Below are positions 29,845 through 37,865 of a stretch of DNA of 41,439 nt, piece by piece. Location of the stretch: positions 1 through 41,439 of the forward strand of contig CBDUSL010000002.1 in NCBI GenBank assembly GCA_965370265.1. Direction: 5' to 3'. The stretch is from CBDUSL01 sp965370265 (GTDB lineage: Bacteria; Patescibacteriota; Patescibacteriia; JAXHNJ01). The notes beneath the pieces were generated by a model. It saw only the letters and a list, made by a program, of their open reading frames with translations. It made no database searches and was not told where the DNA came from. A program made the translations under genes and the position numbers. Every line of letters starts with the position of its first letter. Positions within the stretch are counted from its first letter, which is position 1.

Positions 29845-30852
29845 ATGACCAAAAAAATAGCAATCAATGGCTTTGGCAGGATTGGCCGGACAACTTTCAA
29901 AATACTTTTTGAAAAAAAAGGAGTGGAGATAGTAGCGGTCAATGATTTAACTGATGTCAAAACTCTGGCTCATCTTTTAAAATATGATTCTACTTACGGC
30001 ATATATAATCATGAAGTGAATTATGACCATGAAAATATTATTATTGATAATAAAAAAGTAAAAGTATTATCAGAAAAAGATCCTGGTAAACTGCCTTGGC
30101 AGGGAATGGAGATTGAGGCTGTAATTGAATCAACCGGTTTATTTCAAGAATACGAAAAAGCCAAGATGCATTTGGAAGCCGGAGCAAAAAAAGTGGTTAT
30201 CTCTGCCCCTTCGCCTAGTGAAAATATAAAAACAATAGTTTTGGGCGTAAATGAAGATCAGTATGAAAAAGATAAAGATTTGATTATTTCAAACGCCTCT
30301 TGCACCACTAATTGTTTGGCCCCGGTTGTCAGTGTATTGCACAAAGCGTTAACTATTGAAAAAGGGTTAATGACTACTGTGCACAGTTATACCAATGATC
30401 AGAAACTTCATGACTTGCCTCATAAAGATTTGAGAAGAGCAAGAGCCGCCGCTGTTAATATTATCCCTACTACCACAGGGGCTGCTAAGACGGTGACTAA
30501 GGTTATTCCAGAACTAGAGGGCAAATTAGACGGAATGGCTTTTCGGGTCCCTACAGCGGTAGTTTCAATAGTAGATTTTGTGTGTAAAGTATCAAAGGAA
30601 ACAAATAAAGAAGAGGTTGATAAAATATTCATTGAAGCTTCAAAAGAAAAAAGATTAAAAGGCATACTGGGTGTTTCCAACGAAGAACTTGTTTCCATTG
30701 ATTATAAAGGCAACCCCTTTTCCGCAATTGTCGATCTGCCTTTAACTATAGTAACTGGAAATAATCTCATTAAAGTAGTGGCTTGGTATGATAATGAGTG
30801 GGGGTATGCGGCCCGTTTGGCAGAACTGACAGAATTAGTTTTAAAGAATTAA
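29845..30852 (+). CDS. gap: Glyceraldehyde-3-phosphate dehydrogenase (phosphorylating)
   Basis: Oxidises glyceraldehyde 3-phosphate to 1,3-bisphosphoglycerate with NAD(P)+. It has 335 residues. An N-terminal Rossmann motif INGFGRIGR is followed by the active-site SNASCTTNCLAP with Cys about 153, the catalytic His in TTVHSYTNDQ about 180, RRARAAAVNIIPTTTGAAK for phosphate binding, and the ending WYDNEWGYAARL. Asp33 in VNDLTD is the NAD-preferring residue. The cluster tpiA-fba-gap supports the lower half of glycolysis. Confidence 0.98.
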   Translation: MTKKIAINGFGRIGRTTFKILFEKKGVEIVAVNDLTDVKTLAHLLKYDSTYGIYNHEVNYDHENIIIDNKKVKVLSEKDPGKLPWQGMEIEAVIESTGLFQEYEKAKMHLEAGAKKVVISAPSPSENIKTIVLGVNEDQYEKDKDLIISNASCTTNCLAPVVSVLHKALTIEKGLMTTVHSYTNDQKLHDLPHKDLRRARAAAVNIIPTTTGAAKTVTKVIPELEGKLDGMAFRVPTAVVSIVDFVCKVSKETNKEEVDKIFIEASKEKRLKGILGVSNEELVSIDYKGNPFSAIVDLPLTIVTGNNLIKVVAWYDNEWGYAARLAELTELVLKN

Positions 30853-30887
30853 TAAAAATAAATATCGAAAGGAGGTGAATTACCTTG

Positions 30888-31064
30888 ATGAAATTTAACA
30901 ACAAAGTATTGGGAGAAAGTCTTTGGTGGTTTGGTATTGTTTGCGCTGTTTTTGGCGTTGTCACCGAAATTTCCGGACAACAAGTTTATCTTTCTTCTTA
31001 TTTTTATCTTGAAATGGCAGTGGTCGCCTTTTTAGCCGGAATTTATGTGGTTCATAAGAGATAA
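30888..31064 (+). CDS. 58-residue two-helix membrane protein (function unknown)
   Basis: A short gene with a near-perfect Shine-Dalgarno sequence (AAGGAGGTGA at 30869-30878), the strongest in the window. The ATG at 30888 gives MKFNNKVLGESLWWFG, a first hydrophobic helix to about residue 27, a short outer loop with SGQQVYLSSYF, a second helix (MAVVAFLAGIYVV) and the ending HKR. A TTG at 30885, one codon upstream, is also well spaced. It directly follows gap by 35 bases. No family recognised. Confidence 0.75.
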   Translation: MKFNNKVLGESLWWFGIVCAVFGVVTEISGQQVYLSSYFYLEMAVVAFLAGIYVVHKR

Positions 31065-31070
31065 ATAAAT

Positions 31071-31092
31071 AAAATGATTTTTTTCATTTTTT
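31071..31092 (+). terminator. Weak terminator after the small membrane protein
   Basis: AAAATGA, six-T loop, TCATTTT, TT. An A/T-rich stem of seven base pairs. Confidence 0.4.
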
Positions 31093-31217
31093 AGCTGCTT
31101 AGGTTCTTTTGATGTTTTTTTAAGTTAGCCACTGATATTGACTTATTTTTTGTCTTCAGTAAGATTCTATAAGTAAAGAAAAGACAGAAATTTTCCGTAT
31201 CTTTAGCAATCGTCGCC

Positions 31218-31258
31218 CATCCCTTAGGATGTGATTCGGGGTCGGAGTTTCGGCGAAT
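31218..31258. other. Short inverted repeats upstream of tRNA-Glu
   Basis: CATCC-CTTA-GGATG at 31218-31231 and ATTCG ... CGAAT at 31234-31258, in a G+C-richer patch of an otherwise A+T-rich gap from 31093 to 31287. No open frame or known RNA was recognised in that gap, and no clear tRNA promoter. Confidence 0.3.
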
Positions 31259-31287
31259 ATTTTTAAAGAGTTTATTGTAAATTATTT

Positions 31288-31365
31288 GCCGCCTTCGTCT
31301 AGCCCGGTCCAGGACGTATCCCTCTCACGGATGAAACACGGGTTCAAATCCCGTAGGCGGTACCA
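31288..31365 (+). tRNA. tRNA-Glu (anticodon CTC)
   Basis: Acceptor GCCGCCT pairs with AGGCGGT (terminal G-U). The D arm is GTC/GAC, the anticodon loop CTCTCAC with anticodon CTC, and the T arm CGGGTTCAAATCCCG. CCA is encoded at 31363-31365. The tRNA-Glu pattern TTCGTCTAG and the CAC 3' loop bases are typical. Confidence 0.95.
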
Positions 31366-31403
31366 CGCCTTCGCCCTTCGACTTCGCTCAGGGCTACGGC
31401 GTG
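31364..31403. repeat. Bipartite palindrome, copy C, fused to the tRNA-Glu 3' end
   Basis: CACGCC-TTC-GCCC, 14-base loop, GGGC-TAC-GGCGTG. The outer arm starts with the CA of the tRNA CCA. Same plan as copies A, B and D. It may act as the transcription stop of the tRNA, though the T-run is poor. Confidence 0.7.
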
Positions 31404-31496
31404 CAAGCGTTTTAAAAGCATAAGATAAAAATTAATTTACCCCTAGCTTTAGCATAAAAGGGTGTGTGAACGTTAAATTAATAAATACCAAGTTCT

Positions 31497-31525
31497 TGTT
31501 TTACTGTTAGATTTAAAGTATAATA
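31497..31525 (+). promoter_or_regulatory. Promoter of the NTN-linker gene at 31552
   Basis: TTGTTT at 31497-31502, 17 bases, TATAAT at 31520-31525, 26 bases before the ATG. Confidence 0.7.
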
Positions 31526-31551
31526 TATTTGTAATTAATTAATTGGAATAT

Positions 31552-32109
31552 ATGAAAAAATACATAATTTATGGCGGTATAATTGTGGTTGTAGTAGGAG
31601 GTTTTTTGTCAGTATTTTATTTTTACCCGGATCTTTTTAATTTTGGAGATGGGGATGAGGAAGCGATAAGCAGTAATGATAATGCAAACACAAATACGAC
31701 TAATATAAACACCAGCCCAAGTATTAATCTTAATCTAAGCGTAAGAACAGGTGAAACAGAAGTGAATAAATCAATTACTTATCAGGACATTATTTTTAAG
31801 GTAATGACCGCTGACAAAAAAGATAACTTTGAAAGTTTAACTGCAGAAGAAGACAAAACTTTTATAATTTTATATCTCGATAAAATTAACGAAAAAACAG
31901 CCCCTGAGATTTTGCCTGTGGTTAAAAACGATGTAAATCTTAAAAGTAATGAAAATGAGTATTCTGTTAAAACAATGAATATCGCCGGAGCTAACTCGGC
32001 TGATTATGCGACCAGTTATTTTATTTTTGAAGTGAATAAAGATGAGGGCGAATTTACCCTCAATTTTGGGGCAGGGGATAGTTTACAGACCATGGAGATA
32101 GGTTTATAA
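31552..32109 (+). CDS. Membrane-anchored protein with NTN linker and small beta-rich outer domain
   Basis: A 185-residue protein. The ATG at 31552 is chosen over an in-frame TTG at 31543. One membrane segment (KYIIYGGIIVVVVGGFLSVFY) is followed by an Asn/Thr linker (NDNANTNTTNINTSP) and an outer domain (TYQDIIFKVMTADKK ... EEDKTFIILYLDKIN ... YFIFEVNKDEGEFTLNFG) reminiscent of DUF4352-type immunoglobulin-like domains; this is a weak resemblance. The anchor-linker plan is the same as the 19467-23401 group, although the gene lies 8 kb away and has its own promoter. Confidence 0.75.
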   Translation: MKKYIIYGGIIVVVVGGFLSVFYFYPDLFNFGDGDEEAISSNDNANTNTTNINTSPSINLNLSVRTGETEVNKSITYQDIIFKVMTADKKDNFESLTAEEDKTFIILYLDKINEKTAPEILPVVKNDVNLKSNENEYSVKTMNIAGANSADYATSYFIFEVNKDEGEFTLNFGAGDSLQTMEIGL

Positions 32110-32121
32110 TTAATTTTTATC

Positions 32122-32151
32122 AAAACTATCCTCTTAATAATGGATAGTTTT
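32122..32151 (+). terminator. Hairpin between the NTN gene and the GT4 gene
   Basis: AAAACTATCC, ten-base loop, GGATAGTTTT, a perfect ten-base stem. The following sequence is A/T-rich but not a clean T-run. Confidence 0.6.
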
Positions 32152-32165
32152 AATATTATTTGAAT

Positions 32166-33290
32166 ATGAAAATCGGGATTGTTACCCAGAGTTATTACCC
32201 AATTAAAGGTGGGGTGGCCGAGCACGTCGATGCTCTTTACTCGGAAATGGAAAAAAGAGGCCACGAGGTGGTTATTGTAACTGGTAATTTTACCGGCTTT
32301 GATGATAATTACGGCCGTAATGTTATAAGGATTGGGCGCGATCTGACTGTTCTTACTAACGGCGCTTTTAGTAATGTTACCGTTGGTCTCCAGTTTAAAG
32401 AACAGATAAGAAAAATTGAAGAAAAAGAAAAGTTTGATATTGTTCATATTCATCAGCCTATTGATCCGGTTTTACCCCTGTTTTGCACTAAATACTTTAA
32501 AGCCCCCAAGATTGGCACTTTTCATACTTACGCTGAGAGTAATTTTTGGCTTTCAAGTCTCAATAATAAAGCCATGGCCTATTTTAAAAGACTTGATGGC
32601 TTGATTGCCGTGTCTGAACCAGCTAAAGAATATATTACTCGTTTTTTTCCTGGCGAATACAAGGTGATTCCCAATGGTATAGACACAAAGCGCTTTTCTC
32701 CGGAAGTTAAACCTTTTGAAGAATATGAAAACAGCAAAGACTTTAACATTCTTTTCCTGGGTCGGATGGATCCGAGAAAAGGTTTTAAGTATATGCTTCG
32801 GGCCTTTCCCTTGATTTATCAAAAGTTAACAGACGTCCGTTTGATAGTAGTCGGTAATGGGATTTTGAGGCACTGGTATAATTTGTCTCTTCCCTCAATA
32901 TTGCGTTCCCGGGTAGATTATAGGGGTTTTGTTCCTCATGACCATGTCCCTAGCTATTATGCCGCTTGCGATGTTTTTTGCTCACCGGCGACTATGGGTG
33001 AGAGTTTTGGTATTGTTCTTCTGGAGGCTATGTCGTCTGGAAAAGCAGTTGTTGCTTCTGATATCACCGGTTATAATTCAATAGTAGAGAACAATAAAGA
33101 AGGTATTCTGGTTAAGAAAAAAGATCCTTTAGCCATTGCCGAGGCAATAATAAGTTTAGCTAAGGATAAAAAAAAGAGAGAAAAAATGGGCCAGCTCGGC
33201 CGTGAAAAAGCCCTTAATTTTGACTGGCATAAAGTTGCTGACGAAATAGAAGAGTATTATTTTGAAGTAATAAAAAAGAAAAAAAGTTGA
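32166..33290 (+). CDS. GT4-family glycosyltransferase (PimA/PIG-A-like)
   Basis: Retaining GT-B glycosyltransferase of about 374 residues, cytoplasmic or membrane-peripheral. The N-terminal MKIGIVTQSYYPIKGGVAEH is the lipid-linked mannosyl- or glucosyl-transferase pattern (PimA/PIG-A group). The C-terminal donor-binding domain has GRMDPRKGFKYML and the EX7E-type motif GESFGIVLLEAMSSGKAVV. The sugar and acceptor are unknown. ATG at 32166 is preferred over a TTG two codons upstream. The stop overlaps the ATG of the next gene by one base. Confidence 0.92.
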   Translation: MKIGIVTQSYYPIKGGVAEHVDALYSEMEKRGHEVVIVTGNFTGFDDNYGRNVIRIGRDLTVLTNGAFSNVTVGLQFKEQIRKIEEKEKFDIVHIHQPIDPVLPLFCTKYFKAPKIGTFHTYAESNFWLSSLNNKAMAYFKRLDGLIAVSEPAKEYITRFFPGEYKVIPNGIDTKRFSPEVKPFEEYENSKDFNILFLGRMDPRKGFKYMLRAFPLIYQKLTDVRLIVVGNGILRHWYNLSLPSILRSRVDYRGFVPHDHVPSYYAACDVFCSPATMGESFGIVLLEAMSSGKAVVASDITGYNSIVENNKEGILVKKKDPLAIAEAIISLAKDKKKREKMGQLGREKALNFDWHKVADEIEEYYFEVIKKKKS

Positions 33291-35173
33291 TGATAAATAG
33301 TAAAAAGATAATTAAGTATTTTATTTGGGGCATTACTTCTGTATTGCTCCTTTTTGGAGTGGCCGTTATTTTTATAACTCTTGTTTTAGAGCCCAACCCG
33401 AACTTAGCTCTGGAAAAATCAGGAGAAAGAACGAAAGTAAATTCGGCAATTACAATTAATTTTCTTTGGCCGGTTGACCGTGAAGCAGAAATTGAAATTT
33501 TTCCGGAAGTTTTTGGTTCTATTACTTATGAAAACAAAGTAATTAAGGACCACCTGGTCCGGACTATCAAGTTTACTCCCGAACTTAACTGGTGGCCGAA
33601 TACCCAATACACTCTTACTCTTTCTAATGTAAAAAGCGCTTTGCCTACTTTAAACAAAGCCAAAACATATTCCTTTACATTTTTAACGGAAAAGAGCCCG
33701 GAAGTTGCCTCTATTTCCCCTGATAGCGAAGAGGAAATTCTGGCTGATACATTTTTTGTGATTAATTTAGATAAAGCAAATAACAATCTTTCAAAGTATA
33801 GTTTTTCTCTTTCTCCGGCTATAGATTTTGTTACCCAGCTTAGTGAGGACAAAAAATCCTATACACTTATTCCAGATAAATCTCTTTCTCAAGGATCAGA
33901 GTATGATTTAAAGGTGATTAAAAAAGACATTCGTCTCTATTTCGGATCAGACGAAGTGGCTTTTCAAGATTCAGAAGAAAAAACATGGCAGAAAAAATTT
34001 ACAGTTAGAAAAGCCCCTTATATTGATTCGTTTTCACCGGAAGGAATAAATGTTGAGTTAACAGAAAAAATTAAGATTATTTTTAGCGAAGAGATTAAAA
34101 CAAATTCTTTTTTAGAAAAAATAACTATTAATCCGGATATCACCGGCCAATGGCAAGCAGAAGATAGTAAGACTTATATTTTTACACCAGAACAGGAAAT
34201 GACAAAAGATACTTCTTATACGGTTAGTCTTACAGAGGGAGTAAAAAGTTTAGCTGGAGGATATTTCGAAGAAGCGGCTACTTACAGTTTTTCCACCAAA
34301 GGACCGGTTAAAATGGTCAGTTCTTCTCCTTTAGCCGGAGATACGGGAATAAGTATTGATAGCCCAATTAGAATTGACTTTAATGGTACTGTCGATCATG
34401 CGTCAGCGGAAAGTAAGTTTTCTATTTCCCCTTCAAAAGAAGGCAATTTTTCCTGGGAAGGAAATACTTTAATTTTTAGGCCTTCTACCCCCTTCGACTT
34501 TAATCAAACATATACGGTTAGCCTGGAACCGGGAATAAGCTGCCCGAATAGGTATTCTTCAGAATGTGAGTATTCTTTCAGTTTTTCTACCGAACTTTCT
34601 GTAACCAGGCTAAATGTAACTTTTCATCGCCAGGAACATAGTCTTTCTTGTGAAGTGGCCACTCTGGTTATGGCCCTGTCTTATCGAGGGTTGAATATTT
34701 CAGAAGCGGAATTAATTAATTTTATCGGCTTTGATCCTACCCCTAAGGCAAACGGAGTGTGGGGAAACCCTCACATTGCCTTCGTCGGCGATATAGACGG
34801 CCACCAGCCTTCAACCGGCTATGGGGTTTATTGGCAGCCGATTGCCTCGGCTGGCAATCAGTACCGGCCAACCGGCTGGTTTACGGATGGTAATCTAGAA
34901 ATGATTACCGGCGAAATTAAAAAAGGCAACCCGGTTATTATCTGGGGAACGGCTGGTACGGGTCGAAGAATAGACTGGCTTACCGCCGAAGGCGGCAATG
35001 TAGTAGCGATTACTGGTGAGCATACTATGATTGTAACCGGTTTTATGGGTTCGGCTTCAAATCCCACTAAAATAATTGTTCTGGATCCTCTTTTTGGCGA
35101 AAAAAGTTTTACCCAGAATTCATTTTTATGGAACTGGGGGCTTTTGAATAGAAGCGGAGTAATAGTAGAGTAG
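33290..35173 (+). CDS. Anchored surface protein with Ig-like (Big_5-type) repeats and C39-like peptidase domain
   Basis: A 627-residue protein with an N-terminal membrane anchor (about residues 9-32) and a large outer part. Residues about 35-435 hold four Ig-like units of the Big_5 type, recognisable by IKIIFSEEI, YIFTPEQEMTKDTSYTVSL, IDSPIRIDFNGTV and FDFNQTYTVSL. Residues about 440-627 form a C39-like papain-fold domain: QEHSLSCEVATLVMALSYRG (catalytic Cys about 453), GEHTMIVTGF (His about 577) and VLDPLFG (Asp about 599). It is probably a surface cysteine peptidase or a bacteriocin-processing-like enzyme. The start at 33290 overlaps the GT4 stop. Confidence 0.85.
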   Translation: MINSKKIIKYFIWGITSVLLLFGVAVIFITLVLEPNPNLALEKSGERTKVNSAITINFLWPVDREAEIEIFPEVFGSITYENKVIKDHLVRTIKFTPELNWWPNTQYTLTLSNVKSALPTLNKAKTYSFTFLTEKSPEVASISPDSEEEILADTFFVINLDKANNNLSKYSFSLSPAIDFVTQLSEDKKSYTLIPDKSLSQGSEYDLKVIKKDIRLYFGSDEVAFQDSEEKTWQKKFTVRKAPYIDSFSPEGINVELTEKIKIIFSEEIKTNSFLEKITINPDITGQWQAEDSKTYIFTPEQEMTKDTSYTVSLTEGVKSLAGGYFEEAATYSFSTKGPVKMVSSSPLAGDTGISIDSPIRIDFNGTVDHASAESKFSISPSKEGNFSWEGNTLIFRPSTPFDFNQTYTVSLEPGISCPNRYSSECEYSFSFSTELSVTRLNVTFHRQEHSLSCEVATLVMALSYRGLNISEAELINFIGFDPTPKANGVWGNPHIAFVGDIDGHQPSTGYGVYWQPIASAGNQYRPTGWFTDGNLEMITGEIKKGNPVIIWGTAGTGRRIDWLTAEGGNVVAITGEHTMIVTGFMGSASNPTKIIVLDPLFGEKSFTQNSFLWNWGLLNRSGVIVE

Positions 35174-35175
35174 GC

Positions 35176-35204
35176 TTGACAAAAGCAGAAATTTAGGATA
35201 ACCT
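35176..35204 (+). promoter_or_regulatory. Possible promoter of the second C39-like gene
   Basis: TTGACA at 35176-35181, 17 bases, TAACCT at 35199-35204, directly after the preceding stop. The -35 box is perfect; the -10 box is poor. Confidence 0.5.
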
Positions 35205-35213
35205 CCCAAAGTT

Positions 35214-35981
35214 ATGAGAAGAAAAACAATTACTATATTAATAATAATCATTATCGGTTGCGGACTTTGGTTTAGCCGTCACCGGATTTTGACTGTCTGG
35301 GATTCCTGGATTGCTGAGCCTATTCCTGATGTTACGACTAAGGATGAAATAATAAAAAACGAAAATATAAATGAAAATACTAATACGGTTGTAATAGAGG
35401 AGCCGGTTATTCTGCCCGAAGAATTTAATTTGGCTGTTCCCTTTACTACTCAGTCACCTTTTGCCGAGTGGACAGAGCAGGATAATGAGTCCTGTGAAGA
35501 AGCAGCCATTTTAATTGCCCATTACTATTATCAGGATAAGACTTTTACAAAAGAGACAGCCAAACAAGAACTGCAAACCATTGTTGATTTTGAAATGGAT
35601 TATTTTGGCTTCTATAAAGATACAACGGCCGAAGAAACAGCGGAATTGGCCCGAGAAATATGGGGCTACGAAAAAGTAGAAGTAATCTATGATTTTACCA
35701 TGGAAGACATCAAGACCCATATATACCAGGGTCGACCCGTAATTTTGCCTACCGCTGGAAGAATGTTGGCCAATCCAAATTTCCGGGCGCCGGGACCTCT
35801 TTACCATATGCTGGTGGTAAAAGGCTGGAACACAGAAAATATTATTACTAATGATCCAGGCACCCGAAAAGGAGAAAATTATCAGTATTCACCTGATGTT
35901 TTGTTTGAAGCTATTCATGACTGGAATGACGGAGATCCGGCCAACGGGCAGAAAGCAATTATCGTAATTTATCCGAATTAA
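35214..35981 (+). CDS. Anchored C39-like cysteine peptidase with NTN linker
   Basis: A 255-residue protein: an N-terminal membrane segment (TITILIIIIIGCGLWF), a linker with NENINENTNTVVIEE, then a C39_2-type domain. VPFTTQSPFAEW contains the Gln of the oxyanion hole, NESCEEAAILIAHYYY the catalytic Cys (about residue 95), LYHMLVVKGW the His (about 199) and TNDPGTRKGENYQY the Asp region. It lies next to a second C39-like gene but has a different outer architecture. The substrate is unknown. Confidence 0.87.
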   Translation: MRRKTITILIIIIIGCGLWFSRHRILTVWDSWIAEPIPDVTTKDEIIKNENINENTNTVVIEEPVILPEEFNLAVPFTTQSPFAEWTEQDNESCEEAAILIAHYYYQDKTFTKETAKQELQTIVDFEMDYFGFYKDTTAEETAELAREIWGYEKVEVIYDFTMEDIKTHIYQGRPVILPTAGRMLANPNFRAPGPLYHMLVVKGWNTENIITNDPGTRKGENYQYSPDVLFEAIHDWNDGDPANGQKAIIVIYPN

Positions 35982-36032
35982 CAAAAAGAAAACCAATTAT
36001 TAAACCTATTTTAAGAGAGTATGGGATTATAT

Positions 36033-36060
36033 TTGACCCCTGTTTTTTTTGTGCTATAAT
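36033..36060 (+). promoter_or_regulatory. Promoter of hrcA-grpE-hsp20
   Basis: TTGACC at 36033-36038, 16 bases, TATAAT at 36055-36060 with TGC before it (extended -10). The CIRCE operator starts four bases later. Confidence 0.85.
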
Positions 36061-36063
36061 GAA

Positions 36064-36090
36064 TTAGCACTCTAATGGTGAGAGTGCTAA
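36064..36090 (+). promoter_or_regulatory. CIRCE operator (HrcA-binding inverted repeat)
   Basis: TTAGCACTC, nine bases, GAGTGCTAA, identical to the CIRCE consensus. It covers the expected transcription start, so HrcA should repress its own gene and the following chaperone genes until heat stress. Confidence 0.97.
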
Positions 36091-36155
36091 TTAAAAGAAT
36101 ATAATTATCATAGTTATTGGTGAAACACCCCTTAAAAACCCATAACAAGGCCAAA

Positions 36156-36863
36156 ATGCTTAATAAACGGCAAAAAAACCTATTTAGCGTGATTGTGCAG
36201 GAACATGTAAAAAACGCCCATCCTGTGGGTTCAGGCATGGTTGTGGAAAAGTATTTAAAAGATGTTTCTCCGGCGACTGTAAGGAATGAAATGAAGGTTT
36301 TGGAACACGAGGGTTATATTTTCCAACCCCACACTTCCGCCGGCCGTATTCCCACCGAAAAGGGCTGGCGCTATTATCTTGATAATTTTATCTCCGAAAA
36401 AAAATTAAGCCGGAAAGAAATAGAGGAACTGGAAAACGCTTTTAAAACTCAAAGCCAGGACAAAGAAATAAGAATAAAGAATCTAGCCAAGAAAATGGCC
36501 GACCTTTCCAGGGAAACAATTATTGTTGGTTTTAGCCCGGAACATATTTATTATACTGGCCTTTCCAATTTATTTCGTCAGCCGGAATTTGAGAAACATG
36601 ATTTGATTTGTAATATTTCCGAGATAATTGATCATTTAGATGAAGTTATTTTAAGTCTTTTTGAAAAAGTGAAAGTAGAAGAAACAAAAATTATAATTGG
36701 CGAGGAATCACCTTTTGGCCAAGTCTGCGGGGCGATCGTTTCCAAATATAAGGACAGCCAGGGAAAAGAAGGAATTTTTACCCTTTTAGGCCCCAAAAGA
36801 ATGGCGTACGAAAATAATTTAGCGTTGCTAAAATATTCTCATTCATTATTAAGAAGTATATAA
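36156..36863 (+). CDS. hrcA: Heat-inducible transcription repressor HrcA, short form
   Basis: Repressor of class I heat-shock genes via CIRCE. The N-terminal winged helix is intact (LNKRQKNLFSVIVQEHVK, VSPATVRNEMKVLEHEGY, HTSAGRIPTEKGWRYYLD). The GAF-like part is present (IIIGEESPFGQVCGAIVSKY ... GIFTLLGPKRMAYENNLALLKY). At 235 residues it is about 100 shorter than typical HrcA, so the middle dimerisation region is reduced. ATG at 36156 fits the family start; TTG and GTG codons at 36117-36122 would add 12-13 residues. Confidence 0.94.
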   Translation: MLNKRQKNLFSVIVQEHVKNAHPVGSGMVVEKYLKDVSPATVRNEMKVLEHEGYIFQPHTSAGRIPTEKGWRYYLDNFISEKKLSRKEIEELENAFKTQSQDKEIRIKNLAKKMADLSRETIIVGFSPEHIYYTGLSNLFRQPEFEKHDLICNISEIIDHLDEVILSLFEKVKVEETKIIIGEESPFGQVCGAIVSKYKDSQGKEGIFTLLGPKRMAYENNLALLKYSHSLLRSI

Positions 36864-36866
36864 AAG

Positions 36867-37364
36867 ATGACTCATAAAAAAACAAATCATACTCAGCACG
36901 ATGAAGTTGAAAAGAAAGAATCCTTGGACTTTTGGAAGAAAAAAGCGGAAGATCATTTACATGGTTGGAAGAGGGCCAAGGCAGATTATATTAATTTAAA
37001 AAAAGAAACCGAAAAGCAAAGAGATGAATTAGTTAAATTTTCCAACGCCGCTCTCATTATTGAAATCTTGCCTATTTATGATCACTTGAAAATGGCCTTT
37101 GATCACTTGCCGAAGGACTTGGAAGACAATGAATGGGTCAAAGGAATTGAAGGCATCAAAAAACAAACCCAAAATTTTCTGGAAGCAGTCGGGATTAAGG
37201 AAGTTGAAACAACTGGTAAAAAGTTTAACCCCGAGTTTCACGAAGCCGTTGCTCATGAGAAAAAACAAGGTTTCAAAACTGATATAATTTTCGCCGAAAC
37301 CAAACCGGGATATACCTTACATGAAAAAGTCCTGTATCCAGCAAAAGTGAAAGTAGCGAAATAA
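36867..37364 (+). CDS. grpE: Nucleotide exchange factor GrpE
   Basis: Releases ADP from DnaK. It has 165 residues. The N-terminal long coiled coil (EKKESLDFWKKKAEDHLHGWK) is followed by ALIIEILPIYDHLKMAF and the C-terminal beta domain with VGIKEVETTGKKFNPEFHEAV and PGYTLHEKVLYPAKVKVAK. It starts three bases after hrcA and shares its CIRCE-controlled promoter. dnaK is separate, 1.7 kb downstream. Confidence 0.95.
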   Translation: MTHKKTNHTQHDEVEKKESLDFWKKKAEDHLHGWKRAKADYINLKKETEKQRDELVKFSNAALIIEILPIYDHLKMAFDHLPKDLEDNEWVKGIEGIKKQTQNFLEAVGIKEVETTGKKFNPEFHEAVAHEKKQGFKTDIIFAETKPGYTLHEKVLYPAKVKVAK

Positions 37365-37395
37365 TTGATAAATAACTAATAAGAAAAATAAACCT

Positions 37396-37809
37396 ATGGC
37401 AATTATTAAATACAGTCCATTTTTACCGGAATTTGATGAGGAGTTTTTTAACCTCCCCTCTGAAATGTCTAAATTCACTCCAGCCGTAGATATTTATGAA
37501 GATAAAAATAATCTTATTGTTGAAGCTCCGTTAGCCGGTATAAATCCGGAAAAAGTAAATATAGAAATTGAAGATAACCTTCTGAAAATTTCCGGCCAGC
37601 AAGAGAAAAAAACAGAAGTTGATGAAAAGGAGTATTATCGGAAAGAAATTCGTTCAGGATCTTTTTACCGGGCTATAGCTCTGCCTAAGGCGGTAGATGG
37701 TGACAAAGCAAAGGCTGAGTTTAAAGATGGTATTCTTAAAGTTATAGTTCCTAAAAAAGAAGAGGCTAGACCTAAAAAAATTACAATTAAGGTCGAAAAA
37801 GGCGAATAA
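37396..37809 (+). CDS. Small heat-shock protein (Hsp20/alpha-crystallin)
   Basis: ATP-independent holdase chaperone, 137 residues. The alpha-crystallin domain runs from PAVDIYEDKNNLIVEAPLAG to the end, with VNIEIEDNLLKISGQ, the basic-rich YYRKEIRSGSFYRAIALP and the hallmark KAEFKDGILKVIVPK. It lies 31 bases after grpE with no new promoter visible, so it is probably in the hrcA operon. This order (hrcA-grpE-hsp20) differs from the common hrcA-grpE-dnaK-dnaJ. Confidence 0.94.
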   Translation: MAIIKYSPFLPEFDEEFFNLPSEMSKFTPAVDIYEDKNNLIVEAPLAGINPEKVNIEIEDNLLKISGQQEKKTEVDEKEYYRKEIRSGSFYRAIALPKAVDGDKAKAEFKDGILKVIVPKKEEARPKKITIKVEKGE

Positions 37810-37845
37810 AAAAAAGAAGCGGCTTGCAATATTGCTTACCGCTTC
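37808..37845 (-). terminator. Intrinsic terminator of the third minus-strand orphan gene
   Basis: Minus strand GAAGCGG, inner GCAAT/ATTGC pairs with three-base internal loops, CCGCTTC, then eight T residues. The bipartite plan is like that of the dispersed palindromes. It also lies just past the hsp20 stop on the plus strand. Confidence 0.85.
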
Positions 37846-37865
37846 GCTTGTCGAGCTAAACTCGA

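Noticed and set aside
31093..31287. Known structured RNA (SRP RNA, 6S, tmRNA) in the gap before tRNA-Glu
   Set aside because: No SRP tetraloop or asymmetric-loop sequence, tag-peptide frame or long 6S-like bulged duplex could be identified; only short inverted repeats.
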